Positions 1 through 7,005 of a stretch of 8,174 nucleotides of DNA are shown here, piece after piece. The stretch spans positions 1 through 8,174 of the forward strand of contig WFVK01000188.1 in assembly GCA_015491705.1 (NCBI GenBank), written 5' to 3'. The DNA comes from Nitrospirota bacterium. Its GTDB lineage: Bacteria > Nitrospirota > Thermodesulfovibrionia > UBA6902. Numbering within the stretch: the first letter of the stretch is position 1; each line of letters begins with the position of its first letter. The translations under genes were made by a program, and so were the position numbers. The notes below the pieces were generated by a model that was not told the DNA's origin, made no database searches, and saw only the letters and a list, made by a program, of their open reading frames with translations.

Positions 1-1134
1 TGCAAAGGTTGCCGGATTGCATGATATATACACAAGCCTCGCCGGCGCCAGTGAAAGCACTTTGCGCATGGCCGCGTTTGTTAACCCTGGTCTGGGCGGA
101 TCAAGTATTGCAATGTCGAACCATCCCCCGGCCTGAAAGTCCTCCGCGGAGGAGCGGACAAAGCGGCAATCTCTGATCCTGTTGATCTCCCGGTTCCTCA
201 TGCCGTCCTCCACGGCATAGGGATTTTCCTCCACCGCTGTTACTGCTGCATCCATTGCAAGCGGCAGGGAAAAGTTGCCCGCGCCTGCGTATAGATCCAG
301 TATCCTTTTGCCTCCGGAAGGCTCCAGCGTATCCCTGATAATGCGGACAACTTCCTGGTTCAGCATCCAGTTGCTCTGAAAAAAACTCATTGGAGAGACG
401 GTGTATTTCAGCGTTCCGAGACTCAGTGTGGCGAATGTCCTGCCGTACTGAAAGACCTCTTTGCCCGCCGTCTCAACAGACAACCCCGAGAAACCCGAAT
501 CCAGAAACCGCGAGGCGAGCATGTCCCTGTCCGCAGGCGGCATGCGGCGGGACCTGGTGCTGATCAATGCAATAACACAATCACCGCCGGTTATGTGTAT
601 CTCTTTGACATCAGTGCCTTTAACAAGTGTCCTTGCTTTCCGGAAGAATGCGTTGATTTCTCCGGCCATCAGCCGGCAGTTGTCTATATCGACTGTCTCC
701 CTGGTGCCTTCCCTGTAGAATCCCACACCATTAGGGGATACCTTGAACTGACCCCTCAGCCTGTAATTCCACTGTTTGCCGCTGACAGCAGGCCCGGAGA
801 GTTCCGCATCCCTCCGGGCCAGCCTTCTCAGGCAGTCCATGAGGACCTGTTCTTTTATCTCTATCTGCCGGTCATATGGAATGTGCTGGAAGTGGCATCC
901 CCCGCATTTCCCGAAAAATTCACACGCAGGTGACAGCCTCTCAGCCGAAGGTTCGAGGATTTTCTCCACCGATGCCGAAAGATAGTCCTTTTTTTCATCT
1001 TCGACCGCCGCCTCTACGGTCTCTCCGGGCAGGACACGGCCTTTTATCATCACGACCTTGCCTTCATGCCTTCCGATGAAGTACCCTCCGTATGCAGGAC
1101 GGGCGACCTTCAGGATTATCTTTTTTATCTTCAA
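1..1134 (-). CDS. rlmD: 23S rRNA (uracil-5-)-methyltransferase, RlmD/RumA type (3' end cut by window)
   Basis: Transfers a methyl group from SAM to C5 of a uridine in 23S rRNA (COG2265 family). Seen, numbering from a TTG at 1134: a TRAM-like RNA-binding segment (residues 1-58, with [15 protein letters not shown] and LPGE), an Fe-S cysteine set C71-x5-C77-x2-C80 plus C153, FFQ (251-253), the SAM-binding DLYAGAGNF (280-288), DPPR (345-348) and the nucleophile loop SCNP with C372. The sequence stops at residue 378, so the last few dozen residues, including the catalytic glutamate, are outside the window. The first ATG (1050) would remove half of the TRAM domain. The TTG at 1134 keeps it and has AGGGA 7 nt upstream, so I prefer it. 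It overlaps the upstream gene by 71 bp, so the two are probably cotranscribed. The Fe-S cysteines favour RlmD over TrmA, but the exact target uridine is inferred. Confidence 0.85.
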   Translation of the reverse strand, partial: MKIKKIILKVARPAYGGYFIGRHEGKVVMIKGRVLPGETVEAAVEDEKKDYLSASVEKILEPSAERLSPACEFFGKCGGCHFQHIPYDRQIEIKEQVLMDCLRRLARRDAELSGPAVSGKQWNYRLRGQFKVSPNGVGFYREGTRETVDIDNCRLMAGEINAFFRKARTLVKGTDVKEIHITGGDCVIALISTRSRRMPPADRDMLASRFLDSGFSGLSVETAGKEVFQYGRTFATLSLGTLKYTVSPMSFFQSNWMLNQEVVRIIRDTLEPSGGKRILDLYAGAGNFSLPLAMDAAVTAVEENPYAVEDGMRNREINRIRDCRFVRSSAEDFQAGGWFDIAILDPPRPGLTNAAMRKVLSLAPARLVYISCNPATFA

Positions 1135-3205
1135 GGATGATTCCCTGTGCGGACAGTTCGTTTCTGATCCTGTCGGCGGTCGCCCAGTCTTTCGCCTCTC
1201 TCGCCTTCTGTCTCTGAAAGATTTTTTCCTGAAGCTCATCCTCCGAAAGGCCGATCTTCTTTACCCTCATAAGGGCGCTGTACCACTCCCGGGGGGTCCT
1301 GTTGAATATGTTTAAAACAGCGCCCGCCTCTGCGAGCACATCCCTTGCCCGGCTCACAAGCTCTTTAGCCTTATCGCCGGAAGGGCGTGAGTCAAGAAAC
1401 CTGTTGACCTCCCTTATGAGCTCGAATATATTGCCCAGGGCCGAGGCGGTGTTGAAATCATCATCCATTGCATGATGGAACCTGTCCATGAAGGAAGACA
1501 GGAGGTTCTCAAGCCCGGATGAGGGAACCGGCTTGTCCCCCCTGGCGGCATCCCTGAGAAAGTCATCGATCCTCATAACTGTGGTGTAGTACCTGTCGAT
1601 TGACAGCTCGGCCTCGTTAAGCTGGGAGTCCGAGAACTCTATGGGGCTCCTGTAGTGGGCTGAAAGGAGAAAATATCTCACAACCTCTGGCTCATACCTG
1701 GCGAGTATCTCCTTGATCGTAAAAAAATTCCCCAGCGACTTCGACATCTTCTCTTTATCGACAGTTATAAACCCGTTATGCATCCAGTACCTTACAAAGG
1801 GCCTGCCCGAGTATGCCTCGCTCTGTGCAATCTCGTTTTCATGGTGGGGGAAAATAAGGTCGGCGCCGCCGCCGTGTATATCAAAGCTGTCCCCGAGATA
1901 TTTTGAAGACATGGCGGTGCATTCTATATGCCACCCCGGCCTTCCCCTGCCCCACGGGCTGTCCCAGGAAGGCTCTCCCGGTTTTGAAGCCTTCCACAGA
2001 ACAAAGTCCAGCGGGCTCTTTTTCCTCTCATCCACATCTATCCTCGCCCCGGCCATAAGCTCTTCGATATTCTTTTTTGAGAGTTTACCGTAACCGGGGA
2101 ATTTGCTCACCTCAAAATAAACGTCCCCGCTGACATGGTATGCATAACCTTTGTCAATGAGGCCCTGAATGATCCCCTTCATCTCTTCTATGTGGTCGGT
2201 CGCCTTCGGCTCTACATCCGCCCTGCTTACACCGAGCAGGTCCATGTCCCTGTAATATTCCTCTGTATATTTCCTTGCGACTTCTTCAGTGGAAATCTTC
2301 TCTGCGGCCGCACGCGCAATAATCTTGTCGTCGATGTCGGTTATATTTCTGACGTGGATTACATCGTATCCCCTGTATCTGAGGTATCTCTTGATAATGT
2401 CGAACACAACGGCGCTCCGGGCGTGGCCGAGGTGGCAGACGTCATATGCCGTTATGCCGCATACGTACATGCCCGCTTTTTTGGGGACGAGGGGGACAAA
2501 GTCCTCTTTCCTTCCGCTCATTGTGTTGTAAATCCTTATGGTTTCGCCCTTGCCTTCCAAACTGTCGATTCTCCTTTCAAGCTCGTTTATATATGATGCA
2601 ATCTCCTCGAATTTCTCTTCAAGCGGGTCGGGGATATGCACGTGATCAAGCATTTCCACCGGCCCCTCGGCGTATATTTTGACGACCTTCTTTTTGATCA
2701 CCCTTCCGGGCACGCCTACGACAATGGAGTTCTCCGGCACGGAATGCAGCACCACGGAGTTAGCGCCTATTTTAACATTATCCCCTATTTTTATTGCCCC
2801 GAGCACCTTGGTGCCCGCGCCGATAACCACGTTGTTGCCTATAGTGGGATGTCTCTTGCCTCTCTGCTTTCCCGTGCCCCCGAGTGTGACCCCCTGGTAC
2901 AGGAGCACGTTTTCCCCTATCTCCGCAGTTTCCCCGATTACGACACCCATGCCGTGGTCAATGAAAAACCCCTTGCCTATGCGGGCCCCGGGGTGGATCT
3001 CAATGCCTGTGAGAAACCTCGCCAGTTGTGAAAGAAAACGCGGGAGTACGGGAATCTTCATCTTCCACAACAGATGATTGATCCTGTGCGCCAGGACGGC
3101 ATGAAATCCCGAATAGGAAGTGATCACCTCAAGGGCGCTTCGGGCAGCCGGGTCCATCCTGAAAACGGCCCTGAAGTCATGCCTTATGTCATCCCATAAC
3201 CCCAT
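1064..3205 (-). CDS. cysE-cysS: Serine O-acetyltransferase / cysteinyl-tRNA synthetase fusion (CysE-CysS)
   Basis: One uninterrupted 713-codon frame carries two complete enzymes. Residues 1-220 are a short (Bacillus-like) CysE: helical N-terminus with [16 protein letters not shown] (18-33), left-handed beta-helix from about 70 to 175, catalytic-type D83/H84 in [17 protein letters not shown], and H119 in GKRHP. It makes O-acetylserine from serine and acetyl-CoA. Residues 221-713 are CysS, which charges tRNA-Cys: IRIYNT (223-228), HIGH-type HLGH (258-261), WHIEC, KMSKS (486-490), and probable zinc ligands C249, C429, H454, E458. The CysE C-terminal helix (about 193-217) acts as the linker. Start: ATG 3205 follows AGAGGAAG closely. 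The C-terminus runs some 15 residues past the usual CysS end (ILED...), into the overlap with the next gene. Both cytosolic activities look intact; none of the listed active-site residues is lost. Confidence 0.95.
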   Translation of the reverse strand: MGLWDDIRHDFRAVFRMDPAARSALEVITSYSGFHAVLAHRINHLLWKMKIPVLPRFLSQLARFLTGIEIHPGARIGKGFFIDHGMGVVIGETAEIGENVLLYQGVTLGGTGKQRGKRHPTIGNNVVIGAGTKVLGAIKIGDNVKIGANSVVLHSVPENSIVVGVPGRVIKKKVVKIYAEGPVEMLDHVHIPDPLEEKFEEIASYINELERRIDSLEGKGETIRIYNTMSGRKEDFVPLVPKKAGMYVCGITAYDVCHLGHARSAVVFDIIKRYLRYRGYDVIHVRNITDIDDKIIARAAAEKISTEEVARKYTEEYYRDMDLLGVSRADVEPKATDHIEEMKGIIQGLIDKGYAYHVSGDVYFEVSKFPGYGKLSKKNIEELMAGARIDVDERKKSPLDFVLWKASKPGEPSWDSPWGRGRPGWHIECTAMSSKYLGDSFDIHGGGADLIFPHHENEIAQSEAYSGRPFVRYWMHNGFITVDKEKMSKSLGNFFTIKEILARYEPEVVRYFLLSAHYRSPIEFSDSQLNEAELSIDRYYTTVMRIDDFLRDAARGDKPVPSSGLENLLSSFMDRFHHAMDDDFNTASALGNIFELIREVNRFLDSRPSGDKAKELVSRARDVLAEAGAVLNIFNRTPREWYSALMRVKKIGLSEDELQEKIFQRQKAREAKDWATADRIRNELSAQGIILEDKKDNPEGRPSCIRRVLHRKA

Positions 3206-3231
3206 GTCTTCCTCTTACACAATAGTTAACC

Positions 3232-3321
3232 TTACAGTTGCATAACACCATCACCCGCATGCCGGAGAGCCCGGCGGAAAAGCTTTATCTGCGATTCCCT
3301 GAGGAAATATTCAGCGCGCAT
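3232..3321 (-). CDS. Possible 29-residue upstream ORF in the cysE-cysS leader
   Basis: An ATG at 3321 follows GAGG with 5-nt spacing and opens a 29-codon frame ending in TAA at 3232, 26 nt before the fusion gene. The product starts MRAEYFLRESQIK and is arginine-rich, with no cysteine codons, so it does not resemble a cysteine-sensing leader peptide. It overlaps the left arm of the inverted repeat. The matching frame in the other arm has stop codons, so the resemblance between arms is not due to protein conservation. It may be a translated leader ORF or chance; no family is recognised. Confidence 0.25.
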   Translation of the reverse strand: MRAEYFLRESQIKLFRRALRHAGDGVMQL

Positions 3322-3423
3322 ATCAACCTCTTTTGCAATTTCACTCCCCGTTACTTCCTGCAACAGAGACCTATTTCCAATATCCCATCGCTTTATAAAG
3401 GTTTTACGGCGGGCTCTCCAGCC

Positions 3424-3457
3424 GGTTTATGCAACGTTAAGGTTTATGCAACATTAA
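3424..3457 (+). repeat. Tandem 17-bp repeat, two copies
   Basis: GGTTTATGCAACGTTAA (3424-3440) is followed directly by GGTTTATGCAACATTAA (3441-3457), with one mismatch. A related copy, GTTATGCAACTGTAAGG, lies on the minus strand at 3246-3230. The tandem copies sit just upstream of the TATAAT box at 3475-3480 and just downstream of the minus-strand promoter start. They are therefore placed like an operator, but they may simply be the duplicated tip of the inverted-repeat element. Confidence 0.7.
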
Positions 3458-3472
3458 GGTGCAGTCGCAATT

Positions 3473-3501
3473 AGTATAATCTGCATTATGCCAACAGTCA
3501 A
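3473..3501 (-). promoter_or_regulatory. Sigma70-like promoter for cysE-cysS
   Basis: On the minus strand, TTGACT (3501-3496) and TATACT (3478-3473) are separated by exactly 17 bp, each with five of six consensus bases. The predicted start near 3466 is about 260 nt upstream of the fusion-gene ATG. This gives a long leader that contains the whole inverted repeat. Confidence 0.6.
3475..3480 (+). promoter_or_regulatory. Possible -10 box for the radical SAM gene
   Basis: A perfect TATAAT lies 62 bp before the radical SAM start codon. No good -35 is found at 15-19 bp spacing; the position is occupied by the second 17-bp repeat. It overlaps the minus-strand -10, so the two promoters, if both real, would compete. 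It may need an activator, or be only the reverse view of the minus promoter. Confidence 0.3.
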
Positions 3502-3505
3502 CCGC

Positions 3506-3521
3506 CCTGCCCGTTTATGCC
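3506..3521 (+). repeat. Left copy of perfect 16-bp inverted repeat
   Basis: CCTGCCCGTTTATGCC here is the exact reverse complement of 5184-5199. The two copies lie in the untranslated sequence on either side of the radical SAM gene. The GTTTATGC core is also shared with the tandem repeat at 3424-3457. Confidence 0.75.
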
Positions 3522-3542
3522 ACACAGGGTCAAGGATATGTT

Positions 3543-5174
3543 ATGCTAAATTTATCTCAAGATAAGACCGCGGGGTTTATATATTATCCTATGAAACTGC
3601 TTCTCGTTTCGCTGCAGTCCAATGCCTACGTGACCGGGCTGAAATATATTGCAGCCAATGCAAAGGACAAAGGGCACGATGTCCGGATACTGTTTCTTCC
3701 GGGCTATCTCGAGCCCGTGCTGAGTCCTGCGATAGAGGGCTTTATCGCTGAGTACCGCCCCGACCTGATCGGCATCAGCCTCATGTCGATAGAGTTTTAC
3801 CCTGCGAAAAACCTTGCGCGCCTGCTGAAAAAAAGGTTTGACATACCCATAATCTGGGGGGGTGTGCATACGATTATCAGGCCGGAGGAATGCATAAAGC
3901 ACTCCGATTATGTATGCACCGGTGAAGGGGAACACACGGTTGTCTCCCTGCTTGAGCATATAGGCGACAGGGGAAGGGATGTGCCGCCTGAAATCCCGGG
4001 CATATGGGCGAATCACGGGGGAGAGATAATAAGACAGCCTCCCGCCCCGCCGGAGGATAACCTCGACTCCCTGCCCGTTCAGGAGTATCTGCCGGATTAT
4101 TTCTACGGCCTCCATAACGGCAGGATTTACAACTTCTCCGAGAACGAAGGGGTCTTCCGCATCTATGCGCTTTACGGCGGGACCTGCCATATGATGATAA
4201 CCACGAGGGGCTGTCCGTTTAAGTGCTCATACTGCGGGAATTCCGCCTTCCTCACAGTATACGGCAGGAAGATCCGGGAGAGGTCCGTTGAAAATGTAAT
4301 GGCGGAAATACTGGAGGTCATAAAGAATCCGTTCGTCCTTTATATAAATTTCCAGGACGACTGTTTCTTTACGCACAGCAGGCAGTGGATAAGGAAATTC
4401 TGCGAGGAGTACAGGAGACACGTGAGACTGCCGTTTATCGCAAGGGTGATACCCACAATGATGGACAGGGAGAAGATGATGATGCTCAGGGAAGCCGGGC
4501 TCTGCTGGATAGTTATGGGCATACAGAGCGGAAGCGACCGCGTGAATTTTGAGATTTATGACAGGAAGGTACGCTTTGAGTCGGTTAAGAAGGCCGCTGA
4601 CATAATTGCGGAGACCGGCGCGGCGCCGTTTTACGAGATGATCGTGGATAACCCGTATGAGACAGAGCAGGATATTATGGACACGATAAATGCGCTGTCA
4701 ACGCTGAAAAAGCCCTACATCATCTCGCTCGCGCATCTTACCTTTTTCCCCGGCACCCCGCTGGCTGAGAAGGCGGTTAGGGATGAGATAGTCACACCAG
4801 ACGCATACCTCTACAGATACCTCCTGAATATTGATGACACATACTTCAACAGACTGCTTGCAATCACCCCCTGCATCCCCCGGGCGCTCACGGCTTACCT
4901 GAACAAGCCCGGAAAGACAAGAAGGCCGCTGCATGTGTCCCTGGTGAACATGCTGTTTTTCATTGTAAAGAGGGTTGTTGAGCCCGCTGTCTTTCTGTTC
5001 GTAACGGTCAGGTCCCTGAATTACAGGCCGGACTGGATAATCAGGACGATACTTGGAAACTGGAGGTCCACACTGTCAAGGATTGTCTCGAAATATCTGG
5101 GCAGGGCCGACCTCGAATTCGACCAGCGCCTCACGCTGGCAAGAAAGAACATGCCGGAGCTGTTTGAAGGATGA
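3543..5174 (+). CDS. Cobalamin-binding-type radical SAM protein, substrate unknown
   Basis: A 543-residue protein with an N-terminal B12-binding-type Rossmann domain (about 17-165: MKLLLVSLQ, KGHDVRIL, PDLIGIS, WGGVHT, GEGE at 127-130) followed by a radical SAM barrel. The [4Fe-4S] motif is C224-x3-C228-x2-C231 in TTRGCPFKCSYCGN, followed by the SAM-contact-like GIQSGSDRV (326-334). The usual base-off DxHxxG cobalamin signature is not visible, as in many members of this class. Roughly the last 110 residues are a basic tail with a hydrophobic stretch (about 468-490) that could contact membrane; no signal peptide is seen. Start: ATG 3543 has AAGGA 6 nt upstream, whereas the alternative ATG 3591, where homology-like sequence begins, lacks one. 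It stands alone, divergent from cysE-cysS and convergent with the SAM-hydrolase gene 41 nt away, so context gives no substrate. Such proteins often methylate or rearrange lipids, hopanoids, tetrapyrroles or natural products. Confidence 0.9.
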   Translation: MLNLSQDKTAGFIYYPMKLLLVSLQSNAYVTGLKYIAANAKDKGHDVRILFLPGYLEPVLSPAIEGFIAEYRPDLIGISLMSIEFYPAKNLARLLKKRFDIPIIWGGVHTIIRPEECIKHSDYVCTGEGEHTVVSLLEHIGDRGRDVPPEIPGIWANHGGEIIRQPPAPPEDNLDSLPVQEYLPDYFYGLHNGRIYNFSENEGVFRIYALYGGTCHMMITTRGCPFKCSYCGNSAFLTVYGRKIRERSVENVMAEILEVIKNPFVLYINFQDDCFFTHSRQWIRKFCEEYRRHVRLPFIARVIPTMMDREKMMMLREAGLCWIVMGIQSGSDRVNFEIYDRKVRFESVKKAADIIAETGAAPFYEMIVDNPYETEQDIMDTINALSTLKKPYIISLAHLTFFPGTPLAEKAVRDEIVTPDAYLYRYLLNIDDTYFNRLLAITPCIPRALTAYLNKPGKTRRPLHVSLVNMLFFIVKRVVEPAVFLFVTVRSLNYRPDWIIRTILGNWRSTLSRIVSKYLGRADLEFDQRLTLARKNMPELFEG

Positions 5175-5183
5175 CATTGCAGA

Positions 5184-5199
5184 GGCATAAACGGGCAGG
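5184..5199 (-). repeat. Right copy of perfect 16-bp inverted repeat
   Basis: GGCATAAACGGGCAGG is the reverse complement of 3506-3521. It begins 10 nt after the radical SAM stop codon and its end forms the first half of the hairpin at 5194-5209. Confidence 0.75.
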
Positions 5200-5209
5200 A
5201 GAACCTGCC
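5194..5209. terminator. Hairpin between convergent genes, possible bidirectional terminator
   Basis: GGCAGG-AGAA-CCTGCC is a perfect 6-bp GC-rich stem with a 4-nt loop in the 41-nt gap between two convergent stop codons. No U-run follows directly in either direction; on the plus strand a run of seven Ts comes only at about 5232-5238. It is therefore not a canonical intrinsic terminator, and its role is inferred from its position. Confidence 0.4.
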
Positions 5210-5215
5210 GCCCCC

Positions 5216-6040
5216 TCAATCACCCCGGCCCCTTTTTTTAAGGGACAGGACAACACTGTCCCCTGTCTTTATGCCGAATTTCCCGGCGGCGCTGTCCCCG
5301 TAGACGAAAAGCTCCACATACCCGAAGCTGTTCATGAGCGCTGACAGCCCGGCGCCTTCTGCCTGGGCATAGTAATCTGCAACGGGAAGCGCCCTGTTTT
5401 TGAAGGTTATCCTGAAATTATGCAGTGATGCCCCGGGGGATAATTTCGCCAGGTCATCGCCTGTTATGCTGGATATTGCATTGCCGAAATGATCAATTGA
5501 GATGATCGTGCCTTTCAGTGTCTTCCCGTCGGTTAATGTAACCCCCGGCAGCCGGATTCTATTGTAATCCTCAACCGGGTCACCGAACTTGTGATAATCT
5601 ATCCCCCTTGACAGCCACGCCGCAACAGGCGCGAATATGTCACGCCCGTGGAATGTCGAGCCCTTCATGGGGAGGAAATAGTGCGAAGAGGTTAAATGAA
5701 TGACCGTGTAGTCAGGGGCCGACATTTCATAAACCGAAGAGAATACGCCGTTGTCGGGTCCTATGAAGAAGTGGTGTCCGGTGCTCACCAGCAGCGGCCT
5801 CCTGTGCCCGCCCACTCCCGGGTCGACAACCACGACATGGATTGTGCCCGAGGGGAAATACCTGTAGCTCATGCCTATAACCTGCGAGGCCTCAAAGATA
5901 TTGTGGCGCTGTATGTTGTGGGTAATGTCTATTATCCTCGCCCGTGGGTTTATCCCGAGGATAACCCCCTTTAACAGGCCCGCAAACGGGTCCCTGAGTC
6001 CGAAGTCGGTTGTCAGCGTGATGAACGGTTTCTCTAACAT
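5216..6040 (-). CDS. SAM hydroxide adenosyltransferase (DUF62 family, SAM hydrolase)
   Basis: A full-length 274-residue member of the DUF62/COG1912 family, whose characterised archaeal members hydrolyse S-adenosylmethionine to adenosine and methionine by activating water. Related fluorinases and chlorinases use halide instead. Seen: TLTTDFG (8-14), VVVDPGVGGHRR (70-81, with D73 and R80/R81 as catalytic candidates), GPDNG (94-98), TFHGRDIFAP (129-138, with H131) and IDHFGN (182-187) in the C-terminal domain. The Asp-Arg-His arrangement of the hydrolase is present. The start ATG 6040 has GGAAGG a few bases upstream. It is the last gene of the greA-pyrK-pyrD run, 29 nt after pyrD, so probably cotranscribed with it; the physiological reason for SAM hydrolysis beside pyrimidine genes is unclear. 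Confidence 0.88.
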   Translation of the reverse strand: MLEKPFITLTTDFGLRDPFAGLLKGVILGINPRARIIDITHNIQRHNIFEASQVIGMSYRYFPSGTIHVVVVDPGVGGHRRPLLVSTGHHFFIGPDNGVFSSVYEMSAPDYTVIHLTSSHYFLPMKGSTFHGRDIFAPVAAWLSRGIDYHKFGDPVEDYNRIRLPGVTLTDGKTLKGTIISIDHFGNAISSITGDDLAKLSPGASLHNFRITFKNRALPVADYYAQAEGAGLSALMNSFGYVELFVYGDSAAGKFGIKTGDSVVLSLKKRGRGD

Positions 6041-6050
6041 TTCACCTTCC

Positions 6051-6066
6051 GGCAGGCCCTCCTGCC
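6051..6066. repeat. Intercistronic hairpin between pyrD and the SAM-hydrolase gene
   Basis: GGCAGG-CCCT-CCTGCC is a perfect 6-bp stem with a 4-nt loop, filling most of the 29-nt gap just before the Shine-Dalgarno of the downstream gene. The same stem occurs at 5194-5209 on the far side of that gene. It could influence message stability or translation of the distal cistron. Confidence 0.5.
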
Positions 6067-6069
6067 TCT

Positions 6070-6987
6070 TTATGCGACATCAAGTTTCACTGCTCCGGTT
6101 AACTCCCCCGGTGACCTGATGCCCCTTGCCGACATAAAGGATTTAATCCCTTCGAGGATATCCAGCGCGGCCCGGGGGTTGACGAAATTCGCCGTCCCCA
6201 CGGCAACGGCGGTTGCGCCCGCAAGCATGAACTCAATGGCATCCTCCGCCGACATTATGCCGCCCATGCCTATAACAGGGATATTCACTTTTTTATGGCA
6301 CTCCCAGACCATTCTGACGGCGACCGGCCTGATGGCCGGCCCTGACAATCCGCCGGTGACGTTTGCAAGTTTCGGCCTCTGCGTATTTATGTCAATGGCC
6401 ATTGCCGTGAGTGTATTAATCAGGGATACGGCATCGGCCCCTGCATCCTCCGCGGCCTTTGCCATCAGGGCTATGTCGGTCACATTGGGTGACAGCTTCA
6501 CGATAAGGGGCATGCCGGTCGCCCTGCGTACCGCGCTGACGACCCTGAAGGTTACCCGCGGGTCCGTTCCGAAGATGCTCCAGCCTGCCTGCTTGTTGGG
6601 GCATGATATGTTCATCTCGAGCGCATGTATGCCCTTTGCCGAGCTTAACCTCACGGCCGCCTCTGCATACTCGCTTATGGAATCCCCGAAGAAGTTGACT
6701 ATTACACGGGTCCTGAACCGTCTCAGAAAGGGGAGTTTATTCTTTATGAAACTGTCTATGCCTATGTTCTGCAACCCCACCGCGTTCAGCATGCCGGCGG
6801 GTGTCTCCACGATGCGCGGCGGCGGGTTGCCATCCTTCGGCCGCAGCGAAAGCCCCTTTACGGTAACGGCTCCGAGCCTGCCGATATCTATGAATTCGGA
6901 ATACTCCTCCCCGTAACCGAATGTGCCCGAGGCGGCGATCACGGGGTTGCCGAGTTTCAGTTTTCCCAGGTTGACCGACAGTTTCAT
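6070..6987 (-). CDS. pyrD: Dihydroorotate dehydrogenase, catalytic subunit (type 1B)
   Basis: A 305-residue FMN-binding TIM barrel that oxidises dihydroorotate to orotate, the fourth step of pyrimidine synthesis, in the cytosol. Seen: ASGTFGYG (19-26), K44 in VTVKGLS, the substrate-binding NAVGLQN (68-74), active-site cysteine C129 in NISCPN (class 1 enzymes use Cys), K164 in IVKLSPN, INT (190-192), TGGLSG (211-216), IGMGGI (239-244) and VGTANF (263-268). The start ATG 6987 lies 18 nt after the pyrK stop and has only a distant GGGA upstream, suggesting translational coupling. The paired pyrK makes type 1B (NAD as acceptor) the clear choice. Its length is normal and no key residue is missing. 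Confidence 0.95.
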   Translation of the reverse strand: MKLSVNLGKLKLGNPVIAASGTFGYGEEYSEFIDIGRLGAVTVKGLSLRPKDGNPPPRIVETPAGMLNAVGLQNIGIDSFIKNKLPFLRRFRTRVIVNFFGDSISEYAEAAVRLSSAKGIHALEMNISCPNKQAGWSIFGTDPRVTFRVVSAVRRATGMPLIVKLSPNVTDIALMAKAAEDAGADAVSLINTLTAMAIDINTQRPKLANVTGGLSGPAIRPVAVRMVWECHKKVNIPVIGMGGIMSAEDAIEFMLAGATAVAVGTANFVNPRAALDILEGIKSFMSARGIRSPGELTGAVKLDVA

Positions 6988-7005
6988 GGTACGGTAATTC
7001 CCGTT

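Larger units (their letters stand above)
3229..3460 (-). repeat. 232-bp diverged inverted repeat forming the probable cysE-cysS leader
   Basis: Arms 3229-3309 and 3372-3460 are diverged inverted copies of each other, with a spacer of about 62 bp. Perfect blocks in order from the outside: ACCTTA (3229-3234 against 3460-3455), GTTGCATAA (3237-3245 against 3452-3444), then GAGAGCCC, CTTTAT, GCGAT and GGAAATA, separated by mismatches and small gaps. The match stops abruptly at both ends. No target-site duplication is visible. Transcribed leftward from the promoter at 3473-3501 it would form a long hairpin ending about 12 nt before the cysE-cysS Shine-Dalgarno. It could be a MITE-like element or a structured regulatory leader; the sequence alone does not decide. 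The pairing is read by eye. Confidence 0.75.

Noticed and set aside
3206..3466. T-box riboswitch in the cysE-cysS leader
   Set aside because: The expected GGGTGGNACCGCG-type sequence and a following terminator with a U-run are not found.
3221..3469. Target-site duplication around the inverted repeat
   Set aside because: The bases flanking the two ends (AATAGTTA and GCAGTCGC) do not match, so insertion cannot be shown from this copy.
3238..3474. A 78-codon plus-strand frame filling the intergenic region
   Set aside because: It starts at TTG with no Shine-Dalgarno, coincides with the inverted-repeat element and resembles no protein family.
3591..3593. ATG 3591 as the radical SAM start
   Set aside because: Homology-like sequence begins here, but there is no Shine-Dalgarno, whereas ATG 3543 has AAGGA at good spacing. 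It remains a fallback.
3552..4190. A 212-codon minus-strand frame
   Set aside because: It is antisense to the radical SAM gene, with no recognisable domain or ribosome-binding site.
6119..6916. A 265-codon frame on the plus strand
   Set aside because: It is antisense to pyrD, whose own frame carries every expected motif; this one has none.
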